Shown: positions 9,023-17,920, counted from the first letter of the stretch. The stretch is DNA of 64,000 nucleotides from Roseomonas sp. KE2513 (GCF_016107305.1 NZ_RCVR01000001.1:248001-312000), one strand, 5' to 3'. A program made the numbers and translations. Notes: generated by a model from the sequence alone, not told the origin.

Positions 9023-9967
9023 ATGCGGCGGATGTTGATGGGCGCCATGCTGGCGCTGGCGGCGGCCCTTCCCGCCCGGGCGGAATACCCGGACAAGCCG
9101 ATCACGATGATCATGCCCTACTCGCCGGGCACGGCGGACGTGCTGATCCGCGCGATGGGCGAGCACTTCCAGCGGGTGCTCGGCCAGCCGCTGGTGCTCA
9201 TCACGCGCGACGGCGGATCGGGCGTGGTGGGGATGCGAACCGTCGCGACGAGCGCGCCGGATGGCTACACCCTCGGCCAGACGCCGATGACGGCGATCGT
9301 CGTGCAGCCGCACATGGTGCGGAACGCCGGCACCAACCCCGAGAACTTCGAGGCGGTCTGCGGCACGAACGAGAACATCCTCGGCGTGGTCGTGCGCGCG
9401 GAGAGCCCGATCCGCACCCTGCCCGACCTCGTGGCGGAGGGGCGGCGGCGGCCGATGAGCTTCGGCAGCCCGGGGCCGAACTCGCTGCCGCAGCTCGGCG
9501 TCTGGCGCGTGCAGAAGGCGACGGGAGTGGATTTCAACCACATCCCCTATCGCGGTGAGGCGGCGCATCTGAACGACACGCTGGCCGGGCGGCTGGATTT
9601 CTCGGCGGCGGTCGTGTCCTCGGCGGCGGAGATGGTGCAGGCCGGGCGGATGCGGCTGATCGCGGTCTTCTCAAACCGCCGGCATCCGGACTTCCCGGAC
9701 GTGCCGACCGCGCGGGAGCAGGGGATCGACGCGCTGCAGCTCAGCCAGGTCGGGATCTACGCGCCGCGCGGCACGCCGGCGCCGGTGCTCGACCGGCTGG
9801 AGGACGCCTGCCGCGCGAGCCTTGAGACGCCGGTGGTCAAGCAGGTGCTGGCCACCACCCGCGCGCCAGCCTCCTTCGTGCCGCGGGCGCAGTTGAACAC
9901 GATGCTGCGCGAGGAATTCGCGAGCTACGGGCGCATCCTGCGCGAACTGGGCGTGCAGGCGGAGTAG
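9023..9967 (+). CDS. Bug/TctC-type tripartite tricarboxylate transporter receptor
   Basis: 314 residues. A cleavable signal peptide covers about residues 1-20 (ends ALPARA), followed by the family opening YPDKPITMIMPYSPG and the ligand-loop pattern typical of Bug proteins. It is a periplasmic binding protein for small carboxylates. No TctA or TctB membrane partners are nearby, as is common for this expanded family, so it must use permeases encoded elsewhere or act as a sensor. It is the last gene of the operon with the fumarylacetoacetase and cyclase and probably binds the acid they degrade. Confidence 0.88.
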   Translation: MRRMLMGAMLALAAALPARAEYPDKPITMIMPYSPGTADVLIRAMGEHFQRVLGQPLVLITRDGGSGVVGMRTVATSAPDGYTLGQTPMTAIVVQPHMVRNAGTNPENFEAVCGTNENILGVVVRAESPIRTLPDLVAEGRRRPMSFGSPGPNSLPQLGVWRVQKATGVDFNHIPYRGEAAHLNDTLAGRLDFSAAVVSSAAEMVQAGRMRLIAVFSNRRHPDFPDVPTAREQGIDALQLSQVGIYAPRGTPAPVLDRLEDACRASLETPVVKQVLATTRAPASFVPRAQLNTMLREEFASYGRILRELGVQAE

Positions 9968-9975
9968 CGATCCGT

Positions 9976-10003
9976 GCCCGGCGCGTCGTCAGCCGCGCCG
10001 GGC
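9976..10003. terminator. Strong hairpin shared by convergent genes
   Basis: A perfect 10-base inverted repeat, GCCCGGCGCG (9976-9985) with CGCGCCGGGC (9994-10003), around an 8-base loop. It sits in the 21-base gap between the TctC receptor gene and the convergent VOC gene and extends into the VOC coding end; the VOC stop codon lies in the loop. Probably a bidirectional terminator, although there is no T-run. Confidence 0.5.
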
Positions 10004-10465
10004 CGCCTCGATCGCAGCGATATCGATCTTGCGCATGGTCATCATGGCCGCGAAGGCGCGCTTCGCCTCCTCGCCGCCGGCCGCGATCGCCGCGGTGAGC
10101 GCGCGCGGCGTGATCTGCCACGAGAGGCCCCAGCGGTCCTTGCACCAGCCACAGGCGCTTTCCTGCCCGCCGTTGCCGACGATGGCGTTCCAGAGGCGAT
10201 CGGTTTCCGCCTGATCGTCCGTCGCGATCTGGAAGGAGAAAGCCTCGCTGTGCCGGAAGATGGGCCCGCCGTTCAGGCCGATGCAGGGAATGCCCGCCAC
10301 GGTGAACTCCACCGTCAGAACGTCGCCCGCCTTCCCAGAGGGGTAATCGGCCGGCGCGCGGTGGACGGCTCCCATCGTGCTCTCGGGAAAGGTCTCGACG
10401 TAGAAGCGGGCGGCCGCTTCGGCGTCCTTGTCGTACCAGAGGCAGACCGTGTTCCTGGCGGCCAT
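9989..10465 (-). CDS. VOC superfamily protein (PhnB / 3-demethylubiquinone methyltransferase-like fold)
   Basis: 158 residues. The opening MAARNTVCLWYDKDAEAAA followed by FYVETFPES is the pattern of PhnB-like VOC proteins, as is the later SACGWCKDRWGLSWQ block. These are small cytosolic beta-alpha-beta-beta-beta proteins of mostly unknown reaction. The ATG at 10465 has a good GGAAGGA site. The 269 bases upstream of it, before the next gene's stop at 10735, show no credible gene. Function is unassigned beyond fold. Confidence 0.82.
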   Translation of the reverse strand: MAARNTVCLWYDKDAEAAARFYVETFPESTMGAVHRAPADYPSGKAGDVLTVEFTVAGIPCIGLNGGPIFRHSEAFSFQIATDDQAETDRLWNAIVGNGGQESACGWCKDRWGLSWQITPRALTAAIAAGGEEAKRAFAAMMTMRKIDIAAIEAARRG

Positions 10466-10734
10466 GGCAGTTCCTTCCCCACGCTGTCGGCACCCGGGCA
10501 TCGCTTCTGATCCCGGAGATGCCGGAGCGCGGCGCCATGTAATCATCGGGCTCGCGAGGCTCAAAGGGTGGCGGGTGAAGCTGCCGGCGCCACGGCCTCG
10601 CGCTCATCCCGGCCGTCCCGTGAGTTCATCCGCTCAGCCGGCGGCAAGTGCTCAGGACGCGGAGCCGGTCGTAGCGGCTTGCCCGGGGAGCCTTCCAGCT
10701 TCAGGACGAACGGATCTCAGGTCTGCCAGACCCT

Positions 10735-12033
10735 CTACCCGCGCTGGCGGAGGCGCGTCACCCAAGCCGGGGCCGCGCGCCCCTCCACGTTCGGCAGCAG
10801 CGCGGTGAGCAGGCCGAGAAGGGGCAGGAAGGAGCAGAGGCGGTAGACGGCGTCGATGCCGATGCTGTCCGCCAGTTCCCCGAGCGCGGCAGCGCCGAGG
10901 CCGCCGAGCCCGAAGGAGAGGCCGAAGAACAGCCCGGCCACCAGCCCCACTTTCCCTGGCAGCAATTCCTGCGCGTAGACAAGGATGGCGGAGAAGGAGG
11001 AGGACATGATCAGGCCGATCACGACCGTCAGCACCACCGTCGGCACCAGCCCGACATAGGGCAGCGCGAGGGTGAATGGCAGCGCGCCGAGGATGGAGAA
11101 CCAGATCACCGGCAGGCGGCCGATCCTGTCGCCCACCGCGCCGCCCGCGAGCCCGCCGAGGACCACCGCGCCGAGATAGACGAAGAGCAACACCTGCGCC
11201 GACTGCACCGAGAGGCCGAAGCGGTTGATGAGGTAGAAGGTGTAGTAGGAGCTGAGGCTGGCCGTGTAGACGTTCTTCGAGAAGAGCAGCATCACCAGCA
11301 CGGCAATGGCGAAGGTGACGCGCTTGCGGGGCAGCTCGACCACCGCGCCGCTTCCCGCCCTTCGCCCGCCCGGCATTGCGACCTGCCGGTTGCGCGCGTA
11401 CCAGCCGCCGACGCGGAACAGCACGACCATCCCGAGCAGCGCGGCGGCGGAGAACCAGGCGACGCTGCCCTGCCCGCGCGGGGCGACGACAAAGGCCGCC
11501 AGCAACGGCCCGATCGCCTGGCCGAAATTTCCGCCCATCTGGAAGAGGGACTGCGCGAGGCCAAACCGCCCGCCGGAGGCGAGCCGCGCGACGCGCGAGG
11601 ACTCCGGGTGGAAGACCGAGGAGCCGATGCCGATGAGGGCGGCGGCCATGAGGATGACCGGATAGCTGGAGGCCTGGGAGAGGACGAGCAGCCCGACGAG
11701 GGTGGAAGCCATGCCGACCGGCAGCGAGTAGGGCATCGGCCGCCGGTCCGTGACGAGGCCGACGAGCGGCTGGAGCAGCGAGGCCGTGAACTGGAAGGCA
11801 AGCGTGATGAGGCCAATCTGGCCGAAGTCGAGTGCGTAGTTGGCCTTCAGGATGGGGTAGAGCGCCGGCACGAGCGACTGGATCATGTCGTTCAGCAGGT
11901 GGCAGAAGCTGAGCGAGAGCAGCACGGTGAAGGCGGTTCCGCCCGCGCTGCCCCCTGTGTTGCCCGCGAGCTTGCCTGAGGCCGTGGCGGCCGGCGCGGT
12001 CGTGGCTTCGGGGGCGAGCGCGGTCTGGCTCAT
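10735..12033 (-). CDS. MFS exporter, fosmidomycin-resistance (Fsr)-like
   Basis: 432 residues with 12 predicted membrane segments. The first segment region LLSLSFCHLLNDMIQSLVPALYPILK is split in my reading by the HLLNDM motif typical of Fsr-like carriers. Further matches are GSSVFHPESSRVARLASGGR after TM4 and the loop DRIGRLPVIW. Members export fosmidomycin or other small compounds, so resistance is possible but the natural substrate is unknown. The chosen ATG at 12033 has AAGGAG twelve bases upstream. It follows glmS on the same strand with a 123-base gap. Confidence 0.85.
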   Translation of the reverse strand: MSQTALAPEATTAPAATASGKLAGNTGGSAGGTAFTVLLSLSFCHLLNDMIQSLVPALYPILKANYALDFGQIGLITLAFQFTASLLQPLVGLVTDRRPMPYSLPVGMASTLVGLLVLSQASSYPVILMAAALIGIGSSVFHPESSRVARLASGGRFGLAQSLFQMGGNFGQAIGPLLAAFVVAPRGQGSVAWFSAAALLGMVVLFRVGGWYARNRQVAMPGGRRAGSGAVVELPRKRVTFAIAVLVMLLFSKNVYTASLSSYYTFYLINRFGLSVQSAQVLLFVYLGAVVLGGLAGGAVGDRIGRLPVIWFSILGALPFTLALPYVGLVPTVVLTVVIGLIMSSSFSAILVYAQELLPGKVGLVAGLFFGLSFGLGGLGAAALGELADSIGIDAVYRLCSFLPLLGLLTALLPNVEGRAAPAWVTRLRQRG

Positions 12034-12117
12034 GGGATGGCCGGACTCCTTGGCCAGACGGGAGGCAAGGCCGCGGGATCGCATTCCGCACGGCCAGGCC
12101 GTTCCCTGTCCCACTAC

Positions 12118-12135
12118 GCCCGCGCGGTGGCGGGC
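12118..12135 (-). terminator. Possible terminator after glmS
   Basis: GCCCGC (12118-12123) pairs with GCGGGC (12130-12135) across a six-base loop, about 20 bases downstream of the glmS stop on the minus strand. No U-tract follows, so this is tentative. Confidence 0.28.
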
Positions 12136-12156
12136 ACAACGCGCAACCGGCGCGGA

Positions 12157-13980
12157 TTACTCGACTGTCACGGCCTTCGCGAGATTGCGCGGCTGGTCCA
12201 CATCCGTGCCCTTCAGCACCGCGACGTAATAGGCGAGCATCTGCACGGGGATGGTGTGAAGGATGGGCGCAACGAAGGGATCGACCTTCGGCAGCACCAC
12301 GACGCGGGAGGCGAAGCGGCGGAGCGCGACGGCGCCCTCCTCGTCCGTGAAGGCAATGATGCGGCCGCCGCGGGCCGCGGCTTCCTGCAGGTTGGAGGCG
12401 GTTTTCTCGAAAAGCGGACCGCTCGGGCAGAGGGCGATCACCGGCACCTTCGAATCGATCAGCGCGATCGGGCCGTGCTTCATCTCGCCGGCGGCATAGC
12501 CCTCAGCGTGGATGTAGGAAATCTCCTTCAGCTTGAGGGCGCCCTCCATCGCGATGGGGAAGAGGCTGCCGCGGGCGAGGTAAAGGACATCGCGGGCCTC
12601 AAGGATATCGGCGGCGACCGCCTCGATCTCGGAGGTCGCGTCGAGGATCCGCGCAGCGTGCTCAGGCACTTCCAGCAGCGCGTGGGTGAGGCGTGCTTCC
12701 TCGGCCGCGTCGATGGCGCCGCGGGCGCGGGCGAAGTTGATCGCGAGGCAGGCCATGACCGAAAGCTGGGCGGTAAACGCCTTGGTGGAGGCGACGCTGA
12801 TCTCGGGGCCGGCGACCGTCATCAGCGTGGCGTCGCTCTCGCGGGCCATGCTGCTCTCGGGCACGTTCACGATCGAGACGAGAGACTGACCACCCGCGCG
12901 CAGCAGCTTCATGGCCGCGAGATTGTCGGCGGTCTCTCCGGACTGGGAGACGAACATGGCGGCCGCGCCCTCGGTCAGCGGCGGATCGCGGTAGCGGAGT
13001 TCGCTCGCCACGTCGCAATCGGTCGGCATGCGGGCGAGGCCCTCGAACCAGTAGCGGGCGGTCTGGCCGACGAGGAAGGCCGAGCCGCAGCCGGAGAGCC
13101 AGAGGCGGGGCAGCGTCGCGGGGTCGAAGGGGAGCGACGGACGGGCCACGGCGCGCGAGGCGGGGTCTACGTACTGGCGGAGCGTGTCGCCGATGACGGC
13201 CGGGTGCTCGTGCAGCTCCTTCTCCATAAAGTGGCGGTAGTTGCCCTTGCCAATGGCGGCGCCGGAGAAGGCGGTGATCTTCACCGCGCGCTCAACGGGC
13301 TGGTCGGCGGCGTCGAAGACCTGGGCGTCGGCCTCGCCGACCACGGCCCAGTCGCCCTCATCGAGATAGGCGATTCGGCGGGTGAGCGGAGCGAGCGCGA
13401 GGGCGTCAGAGCCGACGAACATCTCGCCCTCCCCGTAGCCGATGGCGAGCGGGGCGCCCTGGCGGGCGACGAGGAGCTTGCGGGGGTGGCCGGCAAAGAC
13501 GGCGGCGAGGGCGAAGGCGCCGTGGACGCGCTTGAGGGCGCCGGAGAAGGCGGCTTCCGGGCTGTCGCCGCGGGCGAGGTGGTGGTCCACCAGACGGGCG
13601 AAGGTCTCGGTGTCGGTCTCGGTCTCGAACTCGGCGCCCTCCCCCTCCAGTTCGGAGCGGAGTTCGGCATGGTTCTCGATAATGCCGTTATGGACGATCG
13701 AGACGCGGGCGGTGCCGTGGGGATGGGCGTTGCGCGTGGTGGGGGCGCCGTGGGTGGCCCAGCGCGTGTGGCCGATGCCGGTGGTGCCGGGCAGCGGGTC
13801 CTGCTCCAGCACGTTGGCCAGGTTGCCAAGCTTGCCTTCGGCGCGGCGACGCTCGACATGCCCGTTCACGAGAGTTGCGATGCCCGCGCTGTCATAGCCG
13901 CGGTATTCCAGCCGGCGGAGGGCTTCCAGAAGGCGGGGAGCTGCCTCGACCTGACCGACGACGCCGACGATGCCGCACAT
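12157..13980 (-). CDS. glmS: Glutamine--fructose-6-phosphate aminotransferase (isomerizing)
   Basis: 607 residues, the usual length. Cys2 in MCGIVGVVG is the N-terminal glutaminase nucleophile. GIGHTRWATHG and the N-terminal class II amidotransferase domain cover about residues 1-230, followed by two SIS sugar-isomerase domains (FVSQSGETADN near residue 340, and the C-terminal KHGPIALID block). It makes glucosamine-6-phosphate from fructose-6-phosphate and glutamine, the first step towards UDP-GlcNAc. The start codon directly follows the glmU stop (TGAATG), so the two are co-translated. No glmS ribozyme is visible. Confidence 0.96.
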   Translation of the reverse strand: MCGIVGVVGQVEAAPRLLEALRRLEYRGYDSAGIATLVNGHVERRRAEGKLGNLANVLEQDPLPGTTGIGHTRWATHGAPTTRNAHPHGTARVSIVHNGIIENHAELRSELEGEGAEFETETDTETFARLVDHHLARGDSPEAAFSGALKRVHGAFALAAVFAGHPRKLLVARQGAPLAIGYGEGEMFVGSDALALAPLTRRIAYLDEGDWAVVGEADAQVFDAADQPVERAVKITAFSGAAIGKGNYRHFMEKELHEHPAVIGDTLRQYVDPASRAVARPSLPFDPATLPRLWLSGCGSAFLVGQTARYWFEGLARMPTDCDVASELRYRDPPLTEGAAAMFVSQSGETADNLAAMKLLRAGGQSLVSIVNVPESSMARESDATLMTVAGPEISVASTKAFTAQLSVMACLAINFARARGAIDAAEEARLTHALLEVPEHAARILDATSEIEAVAADILEARDVLYLARGSLFPIAMEGALKLKEISYIHAEGYAAGEMKHGPIALIDSKVPVIALCPSGPLFEKTASNLQEAAARGGRIIAFTDEEGAVALRRFASRVVVLPKVDPFVAPILHTIPVQMLAYYVAVLKGTDVDQPRNLAKAVTVE

Positions 13981-15318
13981 TCAGCGCTGCTCCTTCTTTA
14001 CGGTGAGGGAACGTCTCTCGAGGCGGAAAGTCGCGGCGCGACCTTCTTTTTGTTCCTGCCGGGCGCGGCCGAAGGCCATGGCGTCGGGCAGGACGTGCGT
14101 GGTGATGGTGGAGCCAGCGGCCACGAAGGCGCCGTCGCCCAGGGTGAGGGGCGCGACGAGGGTGGCGTTGGAGCCGATGAAGACCCCCTTCCCCACGGTG
14201 GTGCGATGCTTGGCGAAGCCGTCGTAGTTGCAGGTGATGGTGCCGGCGCCGATGTTGGTGGCCGCCCCGATCGTGGCGTCGCCGATGTAGCTGAGGTGGT
14301 TCGCCTTCGCGCCCTCCCCCAGGTGGGTCGCCTTCAACTCCACGAAGTTGCCGACATGGGCGCGGGGGCCGACCTCGGTGCCCGGGCGCAGGCGGGCGAA
14401 GGGGCCGATGGTGGCGCCGCGGCGGACCGTGCAGCCCTCGAGGTGAGAGAAGGCGCGGATCTCGACCTCGTCCTCCACGGTGACGCCGGGGGCGAAGACG
14501 ACGTCGGGGCCGATGGTCACGTCTTGGCCGAGGCGCGTGTCGAAGCTCAGCGTCACGCTCTCGGGGCGGATGAGGGTGGCGCCATTGGCCATGGCGGCCT
14601 CGCGCAGGCGGGACTGGACGACGGCCTCTGCGGCGGCAAGCTCGATGCGGGAGTTGATGCCGCGGCACTCCGCTTCGTCGGCCTCGACGGCCACGGCGCG
14701 GAAGCCGGCGGCGCGGGCGGCGGCAACGGTGTCGGTGAGGTAGTACTCACCGGAGGCGTTATCGTTCGTCAGGGCGCGCAGCCAGGGGAAGAGCTGGGCG
14801 CCGGGGGCGCAGATGACGCCGACATTGCAGAGGCCGACGGCGCGCTCGTCCTCCGTCGCGTCCTTCCACTCCACGATGCGGGAGATGCCGCCGTCCTCGT
14901 GCGGGAGGACGCGGCCGTAGCGGGCGGGGTCGGCGGGTCGCATGGCCAGCAGGGCGAGGTCGGCCGCCTCCCGCGCTTCAAGAAGGCGGCGGAGGGTCGC
15001 CGCGGTGATGAGGGGATTGTCGGCGTAGAGGACGGCGACGTCGCCGTTCAGCCCCTCCAGCAGGGGCGCGGCCTGGAGGGCGGCGTGGCCGGTGCCGAGG
15101 CGGTCGTGCTGGATCACCGTCGCGTGGGGGGCGGCGGCCTTCTCCAGCGCGGGCATGTCGGGGCCGGTGACGACCACAATCCGGTCGAACACTTCCTCGC
15201 AGGCGGCGATGAGGTGGCGGAGCATCGGCCGGCCCGCGATGGGGTGCATGGCCTTCGGCAGGGTGGAGCGCATGCGGGTGCCGAGCCCGGCGGCGAGGAG
15301 GATGGCAGCCCGTGTCAT
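13981..15318 (-). CDS. glmU: Bifunctional GlcNAc-1-phosphate uridyltransferase / glucosamine-1-phosphate acetyltransferase
   Basis: 445 residues. The N-terminal nucleotidyltransferase domain opens with ILLAAGLGTRMRSTLPK. The C-terminal half is a left-handed beta-helix made of hexapeptide repeats, including TVRRGATIGPFARLRPG and the acetyltransferase block KANHLSYIGDATIG. It makes UDP-GlcNAc for peptidoglycan and lipopolysaccharide. It is followed immediately by glmS, a common pairing that puts two steps of the same pathway together. The 92-base gap to the divergent phosphatase gene must hold its promoter. Confidence 0.96.
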   Translation of the reverse strand: MTRAAILLAAGLGTRMRSTLPKAMHPIAGRPMLRHLIAACEEVFDRIVVVTGPDMPALEKAAAPHATVIQHDRLGTGHAALQAAPLLEGLNGDVAVLYADNPLITAATLRRLLEAREAADLALLAMRPADPARYGRVLPHEDGGISRIVEWKDATEDERAVGLCNVGVICAPGAQLFPWLRALTNDNASGEYYLTDTVAAARAAGFRAVAVEADEAECRGINSRIELAAAEAVVQSRLREAAMANGATLIRPESVTLSFDTRLGQDVTIGPDVVFAPGVTVEDEVEIRAFSHLEGCTVRRGATIGPFARLRPGTEVGPRAHVGNFVELKATHLGEGAKANHLSYIGDATIGAATNIGAGTITCNYDGFAKHRTTVGKGVFIGSNATLVAPLTLGDGAFVAAGSTITTHVLPDAMAFGRARQEQKEGRAATFRLERRSLTVKKEQR

Positions 15319-15410
15319 GGGGGCGTTAAGCCCCTGGACGACCCGTTCCGCAAGGCCGTGGCCGGTCAACTCCCGTTGCGGTGCGGAATCGGGGATGGCA
15401 TGGGGCATAA

Positions 15411-16061
15411 ATGGAACGCATCGCCCTCTTCGACCTCGACGGCACGCTGATCGACAGCGCACCGGATATTCATTCCGCGCTTGACCGGATGATGGCACGG
15501 CTGGGGCGCCCTGGATTCTCCCGCCCGGAGGTCTGGGCAATGATCGGGGACGGGGTTTCGGTGCTGGTGCAGCGAGCCTGCGGGGCACGGGGACTGGAGG
15601 CCTCCCCGGAGGTGATCGCGGAGTTCCTCACCGACTACGAGGCCCATGCGGCAGAGGAGACGCGGCCCTTCGAGGGGATCCCCGAGGTGCTGGCGGCGCT
15701 GCGCGCGACGGGGTGGCGGCTGGCGGTCTGCACGAACAAGCCCGAGCGGGCGGCGCGGATCGTACTCGACGACCTCGGCCTCTCGCCGCTTCTGGACGCG
15801 GTGGGCGGGGGGGACAGCTTCCCCGTGAGAAAGCCGCATCCGGGGCATCCGCTGGGGCTGCTCGCCTGGATGGGGGGCGAGGCCTCGCGCGCCGTTCTTG
15901 TGGGGGACCACCACAACGACACGCGGGCGGCCAAGGCGGCAGGGATCGCTCCCGTTTTCGCGGCCTGGGGCTATGGCGCGCCGGAGATGGCAGAGGGGGC
16001 GCCGGTGGTGGCAGGACCGGCCGAGCTGCCGGCACTGCTCGCGGGGCTGGCGAGGGGGTGA
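15411..16061 (+). CDS. gph: HAD-family phosphatase, probable phosphoglycolate phosphatase
   Basis: 216 residues. HAD motif I is DLDGTLIDS (residues 8-16) with the nucleophile Asp8. Motif II is VCTNKP, motif III the Lys in VRKPHP, and motif IV VGDHHNDTRAAKAAG. A helical cap lies between motifs I and II. The layout matches Gph, which removes 2-phosphoglycolate, but other HAD phosphatases look alike. Motif IV has His-His where Ser is usual, a small oddity. Divergent from glmU. Confidence 0.85.
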   Translation: MERIALFDLDGTLIDSAPDIHSALDRMMARLGRPGFSRPEVWAMIGDGVSVLVQRACGARGLEASPEVIAEFLTDYEAHAAEETRPFEGIPEVLAALRATGWRLAVCTNKPERAARIVLDDLGLSPLLDAVGGGDSFPVRKPHPGHPLGLLAWMGGEASRAVLVGDHHNDTRAAKAAGIAPVFAAWGYGAPEMAEGAPVVAGPAELPALLAGLARG

Positions 16062-16108
16062 CTCGGGCCGCATGATCGCCCCCGGGTTGGAAACGGGGAG
16101 GCGGCGAC

Positions 16109-16873
16109 ATGGGGTGGCGTTCGGCGGGACTGGGATTCGTGGTGGCGGCGCTGGTGCTCGGCGGCGCCAGGGCCGACGAGGTGCGGGTGCTGACGGCCGG
16201 CGCCTTCAAGGGCGTGGTGGTGGCGGCCGCCCCCGCCTGGGAGGCCGAGACCGGGCACCGGCTGGTGGTGGACAACGACACGGCCGGGGCGCTGGCCCGG
16301 CGGGTGACAGGGGGCGAGAGCTTCGACCTGCTGGTGGTGCCGCCGGCGCAGATGAACGCCCTCACCCGCGCGGGCCAGGTAGCGGCGGGGGCGGTGCCGC
16401 TGGCGCGGGTCGGCATCGGCGTCGCGGTGGCCGAGGGCGCGCCGCGGCCGGAGATCGGCACAGTGGAGGCGCTGAAGGCCGCGATCCTGGCGGCGCCACG
16501 GATCGCCTATATCGATCCGGCCTCGGGCGGATCGAGCGGGACGCATGTGGCCTGGCTGCTCGGGCGCCTCGGCATTGCCGAGGAGATGCGAGGGCGGAGC
16601 GTGCTGGTGCCGGGCGGGCTGGTGGCGGAACGGTTAGTGGACGGCTCGGCGCAGCTGGCGATCCACCAGATCAGCGAGATCCTGCCGGTGAAGGGCGCGG
16701 TGCTGGTGGGGCCGCTGCCGGCGGAGGTGCAACTCTACACCACCTATTCCGGCGGACTCCCGCCCAACGCGCGGGAAGCGGCGCGGAGCTTTCTCGCGCG
16801 GCTCTCGGGCGAGGCCGGTCAAACGATCCTGCGGGAGCGGGGCATGGAGCCGCCGGGCCCGGCGGCCCCTTAG
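16109..16873 (+). CDS. Orphan ModA-like periplasmic substrate-binding protein
   Basis: 254 residues. Residues 1-22 form a signal peptide ending near GGARA. The mature part starts VRVLTAGAFKGVVVAAAPAW, the ModA/type 2 periplasmic binding fold, with TAGALARRV and the hinge block YIDPASGGSSGTHVAWLL. Molybdate-binding proteins share this fold, but no ABC permease or ATPase genes adjoin it, so the ligand is uncertain. The reading frame ends inside a perfect GC palindrome that may end transcription. Confidence 0.78.
   Translation: MGWRSAGLGFVVAALVLGGARADEVRVLTAGAFKGVVVAAAPAWEAETGHRLVVDNDTAGALARRVTGGESFDLLVVPPAQMNALTRAGQVAAGAVPLARVGIGVAVAEGAPRPEIGTVEALKAAILAAPRIAYIDPASGGSSGTHVAWLLGRLGIAEEMRGRSVLVPGGLVAERLVDGSAQLAIHQISEILPVKGAVLVGPLPAEVQLYTTYSGGLPPNAREAARSFLARLSGEAGQTILRERGMEPPGPAAP
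16849..16866. terminator. 18-base perfect palindrome at the end of the ModA-like gene
   Basis: GCCGCCGGGCCCGGCGGC is its own reverse complement and lies in the last codons before the stop at 16871-16873, nine bases from the convergent DUF3108 gene. As RNA it could fold from either strand into a short tight hairpin. No T-run. Confidence 0.35.
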
Positions 16874-16882
16874 GATAGCGCC

Positions 16883-17707
16883 CTAGTTCGCGACCGGCCG
16901 CACCCGGCCGGGCGGGCCGACGCTGGAGAGGCGTGCGCTCATCGTGCCGAACCAGCGGCTGGCGGCCTCGATCCGCACGGGGATGACGGGGCCGCCCGGC
17001 GCACTCTCGCCGAGCCAGGCGGTGCCGTATTGCGGGCGGCGGGCGGTCTCGACGTCCTCGTCGCGGCGGTAGCCGGCGAGGAAGCGCCCCTCGAAGGTGC
17101 ATTTCACGGCCGTACCGGACCATTCGTCGCGGGCGGGAGCGAAGGCATCGCGCCCCTGGGTGCCGGCGGCCATGGAGGAAAGGCGGCGGCCGTCATAGAC
17201 GCGCACCGCGCCGTCGCAGCGCCCGACGCGGCGCACCTGGCGGACGAGCTGGGCGACGGCGGAGAGATTGTCGATCGTGTCGCGCTGCTCGGCCTCGGGC
17301 ACGGGCAGGCGCTCCGTGTCATTGGGGGGCACCATCACGCGGATGATGGGCTGGTTGTTCTGCCACTCGAGGACGGTGCGGCGGCTCTCGCCGCGGAGCG
17401 ATCCCTCAGAGATGTAGCGGCGCGGGCGGGCGCGGTCGCCCTGCCAGACGCCATCAACCCGCGTGACCAGCTCCCCGCTGCCGAAGGCGGAGGCAACGCC
17501 GCGCAGGCGGCTGCGGAACTCAACGCTGTAGGCAGTGTCGGTAATGTCGAGCACCGCGTTCAGTTCCATGATCGTCACGCCCGCCGCGGAGACGGTGTAG
17601 GTAGCGGCAATCGGCTGCGCCCGCGCGGGCTGCGCGGGGAGCAGGGCGGCGAGAGGGAACGCCAGGGCAGCGGCAAGCAGGGATCGCGGCGGGCGGGCCG
17701 GGCTCAT
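16883..17707 (-). CDS. DUF3108 domain exported protein
   Basis: 274 residues. A Sec signal peptide spans about residues 1-30 (LLAAALAFPLAALLPAQPARAQ). The mature part, AATYTVSAAGVTIMELNAVL onward, has the alternating strand pattern of DUF3108, with the late block DAVRVYDG-like stretch RVYDGRRLSSM. The family is periplasmic and of unknown role, proposed to bind a ligand in a beta structure. It is convergent with the ModA-like gene and transcribed away from the tRNA-Val gene. Family call is from pattern memory. Confidence 0.78.
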   Translation of the reverse strand: MSPARPPRSLLAAALAFPLAALLPAQPARAQPIAATYTVSAAGVTIMELNAVLDITDTAYSVEFRSRLRGVASAFGSGELVTRVDGVWQGDRARPRRYISEGSLRGESRRTVLEWQNNQPIIRVMVPPNDTERLPVPEAEQRDTIDNLSAVAQLVRQVRRVGRCDGAVRVYDGRRLSSMAAGTQGRDAFAPARDEWSGTAVKCTFEGRFLAGYRRDEDVETARRPQYGTAWLGESAPGGPVIPVRIEAASRWFGTMSARLSSVGPPGRVRPVAN

Positions 17708-17805
17708 GCGGGGCCTCTTCGTTGCTCGCCTCTAGATCGTGGCGCCGCCCGCGTTTGACCAGGGGAGGCGGGCTGCCAGCGAGCTGCCAACGGGTTGCCG
17801 ATGGG

Positions 17806-17833
17806 TTGACAGGGCCGGGTGCCCGGGGATATC
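17806..17833 (+). promoter_or_regulatory. Promoter of tRNA-Val
   Basis: TTGACA (17806-17811), a perfect -35 box, and GATATC (17828-17833) are separated by 16 bases. The tRNA begins 12 bases after the -10 box, so a short leader would be trimmed by RNase P. Confidence 0.65.
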
Positions 17834-17845
17834 CCGCCCCCATCA

Positions 17846-17920
17846 GGGCGCGTAGCTCAGCGGGAGAGCATTCGCTTCACACGCGAAGGGTCACAGGTTC
17901 AATCCCTGTCGCGCCCACCA
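17846..17920 (+). tRNA. tRNA-Val (anticodon CAC)
   Basis: 75 bases with an encoded CCA end. The acceptor stem GGGCGCG (17846-17852) pairs with CGCGCCC (17910-17916). The D arm is GCTCAGCGGGAGAGC. The anticodon stem TTCGC/GCGAA holds the loop TTCACAC, giving anticodon CAC for GTG codons. The T arm is ACAGG-TTCAATC-CCTGT. All paired regions are intact. Confidence 0.97.

Noticed and set aside
10466-10734. Possible coding region between the Fsr-like and VOC genes
   Set aside because: Only short frames with no ribosome site or domain are present; read as an intergenic gap.
13981-15318. A glmS ribozyme or riboswitch before glmS
   Set aside because: glmS begins immediately at the glmU stop, leaving no leader for such an element.
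12037-15450. A 3.4-kb open frame on the plus strand opposite glmS and glmU
   Set aside because: Same antisense effect; the encoded sequence is low-complexity and lies entirely across two confident genes.
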